Source: Dentipellis sp. KUC8613 (lineage: Eukaryota; Basidiomycota; Agaricomycetes; Russulales; Hericiaceae). Taken from it: a DNA stretch of 64,000 nt. Made by a program: the position numbers and the translations under genes. Position 1 is the first letter of the stretch, and each line of letters opens with the position of its first letter. The stretch lies in assembly GCA_002286715.1 (NCBI GenBank), contig NSJX01000013.1:76860-140859 (forward strand). The letters run 5' to 3'. The notes under the pieces are model-generated. The model was not told where the DNA came from and searched no databases. It saw nothing but the letters and a program-made list of their open reading frames with translations. Positions 35,363-47,634 of the stretch are shown in pieces.

Positions 35363-36695
35363 ATGGCCGCCCGATTCTCACGCCCGACGCTCATTCTCGT
35401 CACCGTCTTTATCATAGCAATCCTCTACCTGACGCACTCGTCGACGCCTTTCATCCAGCGCTCTTCTGTCTTCTACCGCGACGGTGCCATTCGCATACCG
35501 GGTGCGCTTGAGGCGTGGATTGAGGAGGAGGACAGGCGGTATGCGCTCGCCGTGCAGGACCGCAAGCAGCTGATCCTCAAGTACGGGCCCAAGCCGGACG
35601 CTGTCGACCCGTGAGTTTCACCCGCGCCTCGCGCCCCGCGTCGCATCGGAGTGCTCACCGTGCTACGTGTGCCCGCTGACAGGTTCCCCGAGCATGGCAT
35701 GTACACGCTGTGTGAGTGCGAGACCTGTCATGTGTCGCTGTGCGCGAATCAGGGACGCTGATGCCGAACTTCAGGGGACTTTTTCATCGCGGCGTTCCAG
35801 TGCCCGCACCGTGTGCAGCGGATTGGCACGCTTGGTGATGGTGGCAAGTGGGTCTGCGGCATGGAGCGCATTCAGAAGAAAGACAGCTGTGTGATCTACT
35901 CCGTCGGTGCGTGCACCTCTGGTCGGTTGTCAGGAAGCAAGGAGCTGAGTGTCGTTACAGGTATCAACGGCGAGTCTTCTTTCGAAGCCGCGCTGCTGCA
36001 GAAGGCACCGAACTGCCAAGTCTGGGGATACGACTTTAGCGTCAGCAAGGTATGTCATCACATCTGATCCGGCGCCTCAGAGGATGCTGACTCTGCACCG
36101 CGTTCGTCAGTTCGGGCCTGAAATCGAGGAGGTGCCGTCGCTCAAGAAGCGCGCACATTTCCAGCCGTGGGCACTCGGTGGCCATGATGCGCATGGCGAG
36201 ACCGACAGCCCGAAGATGTACACCCTGCAGACCCTCATGAAGATCAACGGTGTGTATTCTCTGCCTATATCGAATTGAGCACATTGATTGAACTGCTTGC
36301 AAGGGCACAACTTCATTGATATCCTCAAAATTGACATCGAAGGTGCCGAGTTTGACTCGCTGACTGAGCTCCTGAGCTCGTACCAGCCTGCGGGCTACGG
36401 CCAGTCGTGGAAGCCTCTTCCTTTCGGCCAGCTGCAGATTGAGATCCACGCGCGCGAGGGCCACGAGAAGTTCGCCCAGTTCTCGCAGTGGTGGTCGAAC
36501 CTCGAGGACGCCGGCCTCCGTCCCTTCTGGACGGAGCCTAACCTCGTCTACGTGAACTTGATCCGGGGTGCCAAGCCAGAATTGGCTGAGGTATGTAACT
36601 GCAATTCTGAGCTCTGGTTTGTATACTAATAGATGCCTTCGCAGTACTCTTTCATCAATATCCGGGGCAACCACACCCTCATTTCTGACAGCTAA
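35363..36695 (+). CDS. METTL24-type methyltransferase with N-terminal signal anchor
   Basis: Member of the Methyltransf_22/METTL24-like group of AdoMet-dependent methyltransferases, whose substrates are largely unknown. ATG 35363 lies in TCATGGCC. A signal-anchor helix ([14 protein letters not shown]) near residues 10-25 predicts a type II Golgi/ER membrane protein with a lumenal enzyme domain. Conserved blocks are [63 protein letters not shown] and the catalytic-core motif [33 protein letters not shown] and LVYVNLIRG follow. The last exon encodes the short end [16 protein letters not shown]. Six introns or so, one after the anchor. Family assignment is firm; substrate is not. Confidence 0.85.
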
Positions 36696-37430
36696 ATTAC
36701 CATACCATAGACTCTGGGCTTCGGCCGCCCGAATACCTGCCTGGCACGCCCACAGGACTCTTGACAAAAAACCGACCATAGCATAACACAGCATGCCCAC
36801 ATATCCCAGTACCACCCATAGCACCCCCTCCCGCAATGTCTATAATCTCGCAACCCGACCTAGTCCCCTCGCTATCGCCCTTCGCACGCTCGGATATACC
36901 CTTACATATATCCACCTATTTTTTTGGCTTGAAAGTGCCCTCCCTGCTCCATGCTGGCGCTATTGTCGCTTGTATTGTAGAAGTGCCTACGCACTGTATA
37001 TACCGTCGTTGATTTCCAATTGATTTTGGGGACATCTACGCTACTGAATTGTTGTTGGACGAATTGAGTTGTGGGTAGAGGGGGCCCGGAGCGGGGCCGG
37101 GCCGGTGCTAGAGCAAGAAGTGACTGCGCTGTACTAGTACTCGGCCACCTCGGTGACTACAACTGCATCTTATTCTTTGTTGCCCAACGTACTACTAGAA
37201 CGTTACTTGCTTCAGCCCTCTGACCACCGTGCCTCTCCTGAATTACGACTACGCTAGTGCTTTCACACTTTCCACCTAGTACAAGGGCGCCAGCTGACCA
37301 GGTACGACTAGCAACTAACTCCCTTAGCCTACCAGAACCCACTCCACGTATCCAGGCAGCTGCACCTCCCGCACCTCGCACCTCGCCTCAGCCCGCACCA
37401 CGAGCACCAGCACCACAGGCACCGGCGCGC
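36696..37430. other. Intergenic gap, 735 bp
   Basis: Between the METTL24-type and BTB genes, same strand. Holds an AT-rich 3' side, then a C-rich stretch leading to the BTB start. The BTB frame is open back to 37257 but begins there with GTG; the first ATG is 37431. Confidence 0.45.
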
Positions 37431-39462
37431 ATGACGACGAACCCGTCGCACATCCTCATCGCGCGCAACTCGCGCGGGCGGCACAACCCGTCCGCGTCGC
37501 TGAGCTCGCCGACGGAGACGCACGCGGCGGCCGCGGGCATCTTCCGCTCGTCGGGCTCGCCGCCGTGGATGCTCGAGGGCTGCGACACGGACGACGTCGT
37601 CTCGGAGCTCACGATCGACGAGTCGGAGACGCCCATCGACGTCGACGTCGCGTTCACCAAGGCCTCGGAGTTCCCGGGCACGGTCAAGATCGTCGTCGAG
37701 AGCACGACGTTCTGGTGAGCGCGCGCCCCTTCTCTAGTCCTATTCCATTTCCCCCTCGCCACCCTCTTGCATCGGGAACAACACGAGCGCGGCTGCTGAC
37801 GAATTTGGGCACAGGGCGCATAAAGAGGTGCTCTACTTCGCCTCGCCGTTCTTCCAGGCCGCGCTGAGCGGGGACTGGGCAGAGACGGGCCCGGGGCGCC
37901 CGGCGTCGATGTCGTCCGTGATCACGATCTCGCAGCCGCCGAGCGTGCCCGACAAGCACTACTCGGACGTGCCGACGGCCATGACGTTCGCGCCGATGGA
38001 CCCCGACATCGACCCCGAGGAGCTCGACATCGACCTGCAGGAGACGAGCGACCTCGATGCGGCGAAGGAGGACGAGGAGGCCGATGTGGGTGCGAGTGCG
38101 AGTGAGGGTGTGAATGCTGTTGCGGAGACGCCGCCGACGCCGGATGGAAGTGCGGATGAGGGTGCGGGTGCGGGAACGAGTGTGGGTGTGGGTGTGGGTT
38201 TGGGGAAGGCGGAGGGCGAGGTGAAGGAGAACGCGAGGAAGGAGAGCCTGGAGAAACTGCAGGGCGGCCCGGCGGAGGAGACGGACAAGGTGGCGCCGGT
38301 GTTGAAGACCAAGGATACGGTCAGGCTGTCGTGGAAGAGAGGCGGCAATGAGGCGGCTGTGAGGCGGCGGCGGGGAGACCGCGCGACGCAGTCGGATGCT
38401 GTCATTGTGCTGAAGGAAGAGAAGGTATATTTTATTGCTTATTTATGTCTCAATTGATCTGAAGCCATCCACAGGCGAGCACCTTCCATGATTTCCTACA
38501 CTTCGTGTACCCTGGGTATGTGGATTCCTTTCTGTAGCTATGTGTCTACTTGATTCCCCCGCCCTACATAGAATGGACTGCACAATTACCTGGAACAACG
38601 TCGAAGGCCTCATGAACATCGCGCACAAGCTCTGCGTGCCCTCCCTCCAGCGCAAGTGCCTGAACTTCCTGCTCACGCACGCAGCAGGGCGGCCCATCAA
38701 AGCCATGCGTATTGCAGAGCTGTTCGAGGAGGATGAGTTGTATCGCGAGAGCTCCAGGTTCGTGCTGGACAATCCCGGGGGCTGGCCGGAACAGGAGCTC
38801 AGCTCGCTGAGCAGCGATACGCTGCTGAAGTTGGAGAAGCGGTACGCTCCTTTTCAAGTATCGCAGGCTGATACGCGAAGTACTAATACCCTCGCAGCCG
38901 TACATGGTTCCTCGAACGCGTCCTCAAGCTCGGTCTCGTGCAAATCGCCAAGGAATACGAATGCGTCCGTATCATCTCACTATTGCCTCAATCATTTATA
39001 GAATCTGAAGTCTCGTGCAGTGCTCCTCCTGCCCGGACCCCTCTGTTTGTGCGCGGATTCTTGAGGACAAGTGGCGCCTAGCCTACCAAGCCGTATTCCG
39101 CTTCGGGCCCTGCCAGCCCTCAATGGTGTTCCGCTACCTGCGCACGATGGAGGGGATCAGCCCGCCCCTCGCGCTCTCGCACCTGAGCTGCCAGACGACC
39201 GCGAAGGCGTTCATCGCGACCCGTATGTGCCCCGCCTCATTCTCGTTACATATGACTTATATCTCATTTTGTAGTGTTCGATCGTATGTTCTCCCTCGGC
39301 GTGCGCGGCAGCGGAACCGACACAGCGCCCCTCGGTGCACGCGTCGCCGCCGTCGCGGGCGTCGCACCGACGACGGGCCCGCGGCGGCACTTCCTGTACT
39401 GTTCGCTCAAGCCTGAAAACCCAGTGCCGAGAAGCGCGCGGTACCGCGAGGCCCCGACGTAG
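37431..39462 (+). CDS. BTB-domain protein with a low-complexity insertion
   Basis: BTB/POZ proteins dimerise and often adapt substrates for cullin-3 ligases. ATG 37431 (MTTNPSHILIARNSRG). The N-terminal region is Ser/Ala-rich and ends with FPGTVKIVVESTTFW. Intron 1 joins it to AHKEVLYFASPFFQAALSGD, the BTB core. An insertion of about 160 acidic and Gly/Val-rich residues follows (TSVGVGVGLGKAEGEVKENA), then the rest of the BTB fold: ASTFHDFLHFVYPG, WNNVEGLMNIAHKLCVPSLQ and RKCLNFLLTHAAGRPIKAMR. The C-terminal half, CSSCPDPSVCARILEDKWRL and RYLRTMEGISPPLALSHLSC, looks like the Cys-containing tail of basidiomycete BTB proteins. Six introns or so. Function unknown beyond the domain. Confidence 0.8.
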
Positions 39463-40056
39463 CCGCCATTGTCTGTGAAAATCAATCCGCACAGCACCAG
39501 GCAGGGGGGTCCTCATCACATGCATTTTCCCAGTCTTTCGAACTCTTTGAGTTTAGAATGCATATCTTTGCTTTTCGTCGTATTGTTTTTTGTTTGATTT
39601 CTGTATGCATGTTTCTTCAGCTCTCATGACCAGATCATAATTTCTGTTGTTTGTGTAATATTTTGCATGCGTTGTTCGATATTGTGGTGCTGTATCATAT
39701 GGACTTTTCTATGGCATCGGAGGTTTGACTGACGTGTCGGTGGGTGGGCTTGTTCAATGGTACGCACGATCTTGGGTTCTTGCTTGGAGAGCTGACTATT
39801 GTGTGCGACACAAGGTGCGGCTAACGAGTACACAGGAACCGTCACCTCGAAAATACTCAACGCGCAGCGGCATTTATAGCAGCTGTCCCACAACCATCTT
39901 CCATCTACACATCCAACATCAGCATAGTTCATCTCGGTGTCTTCTCAAGCCATCGGATATCCGCTCATGATGATGAGCAGAGGATGTGGATGTCCTTATA
40001 GCAAGCCATTGCCCATGCATTGCCCATCTTCACAACTTCGACGTTGAAGCGCCACC
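39463..40056. other. Intergenic gap, 594 bp
   Basis: AT-rich stretch between the BTB and seven-helix genes, same strand. It must hold the former's 3' UTR and the latter's promoter. Nothing else seen. Confidence 0.45.
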
Positions 40057-41766
40057 ATGCCGCTGTGCGGCGAGAAACATTTTAGGGTAAGGGATTGATT
40101 TCTATACTTTCTATCGCTTGACGTGTGCTGATTCTCGCTGGTCCTATCAAGATTTCAGTGGCCGGCCTTTGGGTACGTCAATTATACTAGCCTTTCGCCC
40201 GCGCGCCTCTGATGATTATGTTTTTCTCGAGTTTAGGCAACAAGCGTGCTATACGGTCGATTTCCGGCCGAGTCCAATTCTTTCGACACTGACTGATGAC
40301 TATTTGAAGGCCTATACACAGCTGCTTTCGCATGGTCTATTTATGCCTTAGCGTTTCAACGGCCAAACACAAATAGATACTACCTGGTGACATCAATCGT
40401 TCTCTTTGTTCTTGTCACTGCCAACACGATCCTTGACCTTGTACACACTATCTCCAAACCGACTTCGATTTGCCATTCGCAGCCCCAGACATCTGCACAA
40501 GCCCGTGAAGATGTTGACAACGACCTTTGGCTTTTAGTCAGTGACGCTTGCAATGCCATTCCCAAGTCCGAACCATTCTGTCAAACTCAGATATGAATTC
40601 TTGATTAACGTGTCATGTTTTCAAGGATTATAGCTGGTGCCATGCCGGTCTGTGCGATGACCATGACCATACCCCTCCTTAATCTAATTGTGTTCAGATA
40701 TACCGCTGCTCTATCACCTGGGAGCGTAGTCCAAGTAGTCAACGCATTGTCTATTCATTGGTCGTGGTTTTGCTTGCCACAATCGGTACAGTACATCCAT
40801 TGCTTACCCTGCAGGATACCGACTGATGCAGATAATTCATAGCGTGTGTTGTCGCAAGTCTCTACTATGAGTCCCAAACATACGTCATAGGCCATGCTAC
40901 AAATGCGACGATGCCGCTTCCGCAGGAATGGTCTCGACGTGCACATATGTTCGCTCTATTCCGAACAGCCAGCGACGTGATGGTTCTGCTCACCCCGATG
41001 GCGGCTGCTATGTGCATAGGTGAACATCATATCTCATTTTTGACTATATGCTTTACCATGAGTGACACTGCCTGACAGTCGTCCGGATTTGGTGGGCTTC
41101 GAGAAATTTTGGAGAACACCTTGGGAAGAGGACTGGAAGTGCATATCAGTCTGCAATCAAAATTATGTATGTGGCACTTGCAGTTTGAGGTCCAATACCG
41201 CGACCGTGGCCATTGACCAATTCAAAATACGATAGACTGGAATCAGGAGCTATATACCTCTCTGCTCTGGTTGCTGTACTAGTAGTCCACCAAACTGCCT
41301 TTACATATGCAGTACGTGTGTCACTCGAAAATACTACACCTGCAGTGTTTCTGACCTATGATGACTTGCAGCCAACCTTCGATTACATCTTGAACCCGTT
41401 GTTAGTGAGTCGCTTCGTCGAACCACTCCGAGTCCCCGAGTTCATGAAAGACTGGCCCGTGGACAGGGAATTGCACGGGCCTTGATCGATATCCGTGTCG
41501 GCACGGGTCGCATCGAGTCGACCCTCCGCTTCACCATGACTGCCCAACGTGCCACCGTGCGGACGACAAGACCAATGGGGTCGACCTCAGGCCCGGAGAC
41601 AGGATACTCTGCTCAGGAAACGCAGGTCGTGTTGCCCTCGGACAGCGTGCCCAGTGGTGACATTAACGACCAGCGTGGTGACGTCGAAAGGCAAAGTTTG
41701 GAAATTTCCAAGGAACGATTATGGTGTGCGAGGCAGACTGCAAGCTGCAATGTAACGGAGGTTTAG
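40057..41766 (+). CDS. Basidiomycete-type seven-helix integral membrane protein
   Basis: Resembles a large, uncharacterised agaricomycete family of ~350-residue seven-helix proteins. ATG 40057 sits in a near-perfect context (GCCACCATGC). Three tiny exons, 40057-40086, 40152-40172 and 40237-40255, join in frame to an exon at 40310. Together they rebuild helix 1, VAGLWATSVLYGLYTAAFAW, followed by helix 2, SIVLFVLVTANTILDLVHTI. The helix-3 region is poorly resolved (about 40545-40712). IYRCSITWERSPSSQRIVYS then matches the IYRCxxxW motif that ends it in relatives. Further blocks are SLVVVLLATIG, MVLLTPMAAAMCIVVRIWWA, ESGAIYLSALVAVLVVHQTA and, across an intron, NPLLGIARALIDIRVGTG. The tail is hydrophilic. 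It converges on the LIM-RhoGAP gene. Ligand and role unknown. Confidence 0.7.
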
Positions 41767-42668
41767 ATCACGGTGACGGTGCTGGCGCCTCCCAGACATG
41801 TTCCACACACCCATGATGAGCGTCCATCCGTGTAGATGGTGTTCGAAGGTTAGAAAGTACCGTCTCGGTACTATATATTATAAAGGTTCTCTATCTATAA
41901 TGATTCGCGCTACGGCACAATTACCCACTCTCGTTAGCAGAGGAAACATCAATGAAGACCAGACACGAAGGAGCAAACGAGGGAGTGAGCGACACATCTA
42001 TTTTGAATTTTGGACTCCATGCAACAATCCAAATGAAAATAAGATACACATCCATACCGATGACTAGATGACCATGAAAAATATGAGGCGGAAGGGGGGC
42101 GGGGGCGGGAGGGGGCGGGGGCAGGGGCTGGCAATGTGGGGTTGGGGAATCAGACAGAGACAGACGGGAGGGGAGGGGCCACAGGGACTATGGATATCGG
42201 GATACAGCCTTCCAGGTCGTGACGTGACGCGCGAAGCCAAAGATGAAAGACGAAGGTGGGAATGGGGGCGAAAACAAGAAAGAGAAACGGGCAACTGGGA
42301 ACGGGGAATAGGGAGCGGGGGGTAGCTGTGAAGAATAGAAATAGAGATAGAGATAGATGGGGAGTAACATAGTGAGTCTGTCGATACCACAGAGAACGAA
42401 TTCGAAATGTACCAAATATGATTCAGGATATGAAGACCGCGCAGCCCAAATATATCACCGTAAGATGCAGGCAGGTATAGCGACGTCGAGCATTCAGCCG
42501 AAAGTCAAATCAATAAAGTAGCCGAAAGGAAGGAGCGTTGAGGTATTAGGTCCGTCGTGTGTGGGCTGAGGCGTGGGGTGGAGTGTGTGAGGTAGAAACA
42601 CAGTGAGGGTGCAGTAGTGGGTCCTGGAGATGATGGGTGGCAATACAATACAGATAAAGAGAAGGGGA
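41767..42668. other. Convergent 3' gap, 902 bp, with a G-rich tract
   Basis: Between the stops of the seven-helix gene and the LIM-RhoGAP gene. From 42068 to about 42330 the plus strand is purine-rich, with a run of G-tracts at 42086-42128. No coding potential seen. Confidence 0.5.
42086..42128 (+). repeat. G-tract cluster with G-quadruplex potential
   Basis: Six runs of three to six G separated by one or two bases, seen directly (for example GGGGGGCGGGGGCGGGAGGG). It lies downstream of both converging genes. If the LIM-RhoGAP transcript runs past its stop this far, it would be C-rich there. Confidence 0.7.
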
Positions 42669-45600
42669 TCAGCTGGAGTTGGGTAGTGGGGGGAAGACTT
42701 CCGGGGCATTCTCGACTAGCCACTCCACGGACAGGGCCTTGCCAGCCATGTCGCTGAATTCGGCGCTCGGGTCGCGAGATCGCATGAGTGTCGCTGGAAA
42801 GCAGTCAGCGTGATTTCACAGATCTACAGGAAAGAAAGGACTCACGTCCGAATACTACACCCAGATTGCGGGCAGTCATAAGATTTGTCGCGTTCAGTAG
42901 ATGCACGCTAATTGCGAGACGAGATGAGAACGTATACGAGTCGCAATCAAACTTCATATACTCACCGATGCAAATGCAGCATGAGCACACGAAGCGTGTA
43001 GTAGTGCTCAGTGGGAAGCTGTTTCACCAAGTCCGCATATTTGGCGTCCCTGTACGGAGCATCCCGAATGGCCGACGCGTGCATGAACTCGTCGTGTAGC
43101 GCGAACGTGAGCAGCGGGTTCGGTAACGAGCGGAAGTACGTCTTGAGCACGGACGTGATACTGCAGATATCATTGAACCGTTCTGAGTCCAGCAGGTCGA
43201 ATGACGCATAGTCTCCGTGCTCGAAGAGCTGCGTTATGAGCTTCGACTGAGACGAGCCACCTGTCTTCCGGTAGATGCCTTCATACTCCATTGCTGGAAT
43301 AGTACGGGTATGAGTACGGCATCACAACGATATCGACGGTCCATGGACTCACCAGAAGCTTCCACTGCCTGTATACACTTCTCTACAAGTACAGGAACCA
43401 TCCGGTCGCCACCCTTTGCATCAGCTCGCACCTGCTCAACAAGGTCACGGCCAAACATGGAAGCTGCAGAGGAACCAACATAAGAAGCACGTCCGCACTA
43501 GACAAGCAGAGAACCTACGAAGAAGTGCCATCTGCTGGTTCGGGTCTTCCCTCCGGCTCGGAGCTTGTGGTGTACATGCACTTTGTACGTTATTCACACA
43601 GCGAGGATGCACCGATATATTGCACGCTGCGAACGCCCTCAGCAAACACGTTTCACACACACAAGACACCCGCGTCTTACCTGAGCACCGACACAGCGAG
43701 CCCCACAGCTTGTCGCCACAATGGTCGCAACGCGTAAAGCGCAGCACGTTCAGCTGCTGGAACGCATGTTTCAGGCCGCCCTTCTCGTTGTTCTCCTGCG
43801 CCAGATTCGACGCGCCCGTGATCTCCCGCATCGCGCGCCACCTGAACTTGCCGCGCAGCGTCGCAGGCGACTCGTTCGGGTCCGGCTTCTGCACCTTGAC
43901 GAACTTGGACTCGGTGCTCTCGTCCGTCGCGAGCGACGCCGTCGTCAGCACGGTGTTCGACGGCTGCATCGCCGGCTGGGGCGGCTGCGGCTTGTCGAGC
44001 GAGAGACTGCGCTTCTCGTCCCCGCTATTGCCGTCGGCGGAGCGCCGCGCGGGCGCTGTACCGTTCTCCATGCGCCGCGCGTAGAGCGCGTTGAGCTGTG
44101 CCAGCTCCTCATTCCGTGCATTCAGCATCGTCGTCTCTTCCAGGAAGACGTCGCGCGCGCCCTTGAGCTCCGCAATCTCGCGCAGGAGGGCCTCGCGCTC
44201 TTCGGTCAGCGGCACGAGCTCGCGCTTGTAGTGCGACTTGAGCTTGTCGAGGCGCGTCGTCAGCGAACGGCTGACAGACACGCCCGTCTTGTCGCTATCG
44301 GCGATGCTCGGGGAGCTATTTATGGTCGATGTCAGTATGCTGGCATTGCCGCCACAGTATGCCGGACGCACCTCTTCGAGGTCACGAGCTCCTCCACCTC
44401 CGCGAGCGCCACGTCGCGCTCAACCCTGAGGACAGACACGTCGCGCTCGAGCCCGCTGAGGTTGTCGCTGAGCTCCTGCGTGAGCTGTTTCTGCAGCTCG
44501 CCCTTCCTGCTCTCGCCCGACATGGCCGTGATGCGCGCAGCCTGCCCGGAGAGCAGCACCCGCAGCCGCGTCACCTCGGCCTCGGCTTCCCGTCTCGCGT
44601 TGAGCTCTTTGTCATACTCGCCCTGCGCGACCGTGAGGCCGTCCATGTACTGCTGGCTTGCTCTCTGCGGGAAGATACAGAACGTCAGATGCATGCTCTT
44701 ACAAGTGGCACTGGCGATGACGCCAAAGAGAAGAAGGTCGGGGGCAGACGCGAACACGTGTACGGACCTTCATGCCGTCCAGCTTGCCCTTCATCTCCGC
44801 GTTCTCGACCTTGCGCTGCTCGACGACCATGAGGATCGCCTGCACGAACTCCTTGTCGAGGTTGACGTGCATCGCGCCACGTTTCGACGCCTCGTGAAGC
44901 GCCTCCTGCAGCCGGCGCGTCACCAGCTCCGACGCGTCGTACCGCAGCGGCCGCGCGACGCTCGACCCGGGCGTCGTGACTGTGATGCGCGCGCTCGACT
45001 CGTACGAGACGGACCCGTCGGGGTTGAACGACGCGGACGAGTCGAAGCGCTCGCGCTGCGGGAGCGCGCGGTTCTGGTATGCAAGCTCGGAGTACGAGCG
45101 ATCGCGGTCCTGCGAGCTCGGGAACTCGGCCGCGCTGCGCGTGTCCGAGTGCGCGTTGCTGCTGCCGATGCTGTTGGAGCGGGACATGGTGTCTGGGAGG
45201 CTCGAGTTCTGCGACGGCGCGCGTTCGATAGGCGAAAACGACGACCTGGAAGGCGTGGACGAGCGACGTTCGTCGGAGTTGTACTTCTTGCTGCTTGTGC
45301 TGTGGTCCAGAGACGCCGAAACGGTCGCCATCGAGGTCATCGAGGTTGCGTCCGAGTGGTCCATCGACTCCGACGACATGGTGAACGTCGTGACGCTCGT
45401 AGGCGTCGGCGTCGACTTCTTCCACGCATCTTCATCCGAAGCTGCCGTAGGCGGCGGCGTTTTGGGAGGCGGCCGTGCCGCGGCGAGCTGGTCGAGCCCC
45501 TTCATCGAATTGCGCCCATTCACCGACTGCAGGAGATCCGAGAAATCGCCCGTGTTCATCGAGAATCGAATTGGGGGAAGAGCGGGCGCGATGAATGTTG

Positions 45601-47634
45601 ACCGGGAAACGCGTTGCACTGGTGACGATTCCTCTGCGTCGGAGACGGCTGCACTGTCGGTGCGGGGCACGTCCGACATATCGGGCGACATGTACTCGGA
45701 GAGCTCGAGCTGCTCGGGTCTCTGTTTCGCCTTGCCGTCCTTCGGCGGGGGCACCGGTCCACCGTCGTCGCTGCTGTCGCCACGTTTGCCATTGTCGCCC
45801 TCCGCCTCTGTATCCGTGCCGCTCTCGATACCGCTCGGCACATCAATCTTATGCGCAGGAGAAGCTTGAGGAGATCGAGTGCCTAGAGGCCTACGCGCCT
45901 TCTCGACGTCAATGGTGAGGGAATTCGAAAGCGCGCGTCCGTGGAGGTTGGGCCGTGCGGACCGGTCGTCGAAGGACCGGGCGGGCCGGATGCTAGAAGG
46001 CAAGCCAAGCGGTGACGGACCCCGGTCGAGCGAGCGCGACGTCTCTTGAGGCACATTTGCTACTAGACTGTGGCTCCGCGGTGGGACGCGATCGAGGGTA
46101 ACGCTCTGCTGCAGTGGTGGTCGGACCGGCTCCTGCTGTGATTGTGGGTATTCGGAGCGAGTAGACCCCGCCGACCCAGGGCGGTCGTTTGAGTGAAGCT
46201 TTCTGCTTTGACTTGCGGATTCTGACTTCGACGCGAGCATGGGGGGAGCCCGGAGACTAGACTGGGAGGACTTGCGCGCTAGGCTGTTTCCAGGCTGTTC
46301 TCGGACAGGCGAAGACATGTTGTATGGGGACCCTCGTCCGTTCATCGACTGCGAGGTGGAACCTTCGCTGCCGGACAGACTAGCCAGATCCAGAGGCGCC
46401 CCGGGGTTGATTGAGTGTCGCTTCCTCGCATTGTTCAGCCCCTTGTTCGGCACGGTGAGGCCTTGCACGGCGTCCCCGTTCGCAGCGGCGTTCTTCTTGT
46501 ACAGGATGTCAAGGGGGCGGATGTCACCGTCGTAGCTTGGGCGGCGTTGCATGGAATCGTCGGCGTCCGACGGGGCGAGGAGGGCGGTCATCGAGTTCAA
46601 CATGGTCGTAGGCGACAGAGTGTGTTGGTCCGGTGACTTGATCTTCTGCCCGAACTCATCGACCACAGCCGGGGTGGAAGGGCGGGATGATGAAGGCTGG
46701 GCACCACGCTGCGTGTCACGCGGGGGATCAACTGTCACCGACGGCCGTCTCGACGACGTAGATCGTGTACTCTCTGCCAGCGGGTTCGCGCCCTGACGAC
46801 CATCCTGGAATGACTGGACGGATTGACGCCTCGATGGGGGCGCCGGGGGGGAGGGGTATGCCGCATTGTCTGGCAGCGTGGCCGAGCGATAAGGCTGTCC
46901 CAAGCTATTTCCGGTCACTGGGGGCGTCAAGGTGGCAGACGTCGCAGTTGACGTGGTTTGAGCAGTAGATGGGGTTTTGCTTTGAGGGGGGGAACCAGTC
47001 TGCTGTCGCGTGAGTGATACAGCGCCCGTGAGCACTGGTGACGAGACTCACCCCGTTCTCCTTGAGCTGCTCCTTCGCGAGACGCTCCCGTGTCCTAGAA
47101 GAGCTGCTACCACTCACAGACTTGTCGCGATCCTTCTGTTTCTGTGCATGCCGCCGACTCCTCGCGACGCGTTGGTGATGGCAACTCATGCAATATATCC
47201 CATGACTAGTCTTGGCAAACATGAGTTCGTCAATACGGTTGTGACACGCTCTGCACTTGAAGCAGTGGGCGTGGTAGCTGTCGTCGCCAGTCATGATAGC
47301 CTCGTCGAGGATGGGCATATGGCAGACGCTGCAGCTGTAGGAGCAGTTGGAACACACAGGCTGTCCGTCGGATAGTAGGAGCAGGTTCGTGTCGGCGGTG
47401 ACCTTGTTGTTGCATTTCGCACACTTGAAACACTCGACATGGAAGAAAGATTGGCTGTCAAGAGCAAGTGATTAGAACATCAGAATGGGTAGAAAGCGCA
47501 GATGCGTACCCAAACGCGATAACAACGCCTCCGGTTTCGTTCATGACGGAATTCTGGCATCCTGGACATATCTTGTTCTCGACTGACGCGGAATCCTGGA
47601 ACTGATTTGGGGATGTCATGGGGGAATCGGACAT
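42669..47634 (-). CDS. LIM-LIM-coiled coil-C1-RhoGAP protein (Rga-type Rho GTPase-activating protein)
   Basis: Rho/Cdc42 GTPase-activating protein of the fungal Rga type, controlling polarity and septation at the cortex. ATG 47632-47634 has a CACCATG context; an in-frame ATG at 47673 would add 13 residues. The first LIM domain starts CPGCQNSVMNETGG and continues SFFHVECFKCAKC; the second is CSVCHMPILDEAIMTG with HAHCFKCRACHNRI and CMSCH. About 700 disordered Ser/Pro/Arg residues follow, then coiled coils (RRLQEALHEASKRGAMHVNL, RRLQE- and LRVERDVALAEVEELVTSKR-type heptads). A C1 domain (HAFQQLNVLRFTRCDHCGDK ... CNISVHPRCVNNVQSAC) is split by an intron. The RhoGAP domain starts at FGRDLVEQVRADAKGG. 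It holds the arginine finger in YEGIYRKTGGSS, plus LKTYFRSLPNPLL, LMLHLHRI and NLMTARNLGVVFGRTLM. The stop at 42669 follows FPPLPNSS. About ten introns. Confidence 0.9.

Noticed and set aside
37257..37430. Upstream in-frame extension of the BTB gene
   Set aside because: The open frame begins with GTG and has no ATG before 37431; the sequence is Pro-rich and unconserved.
43721..45601. 626-codon plus-strand frame
   Set aside because: Antisense to the coiled-coil, C1 and disordered parts of the LIM-RhoGAP gene. It is Arg/Leu-rich with no domain and arises from GC-rich codon use on the real strand.
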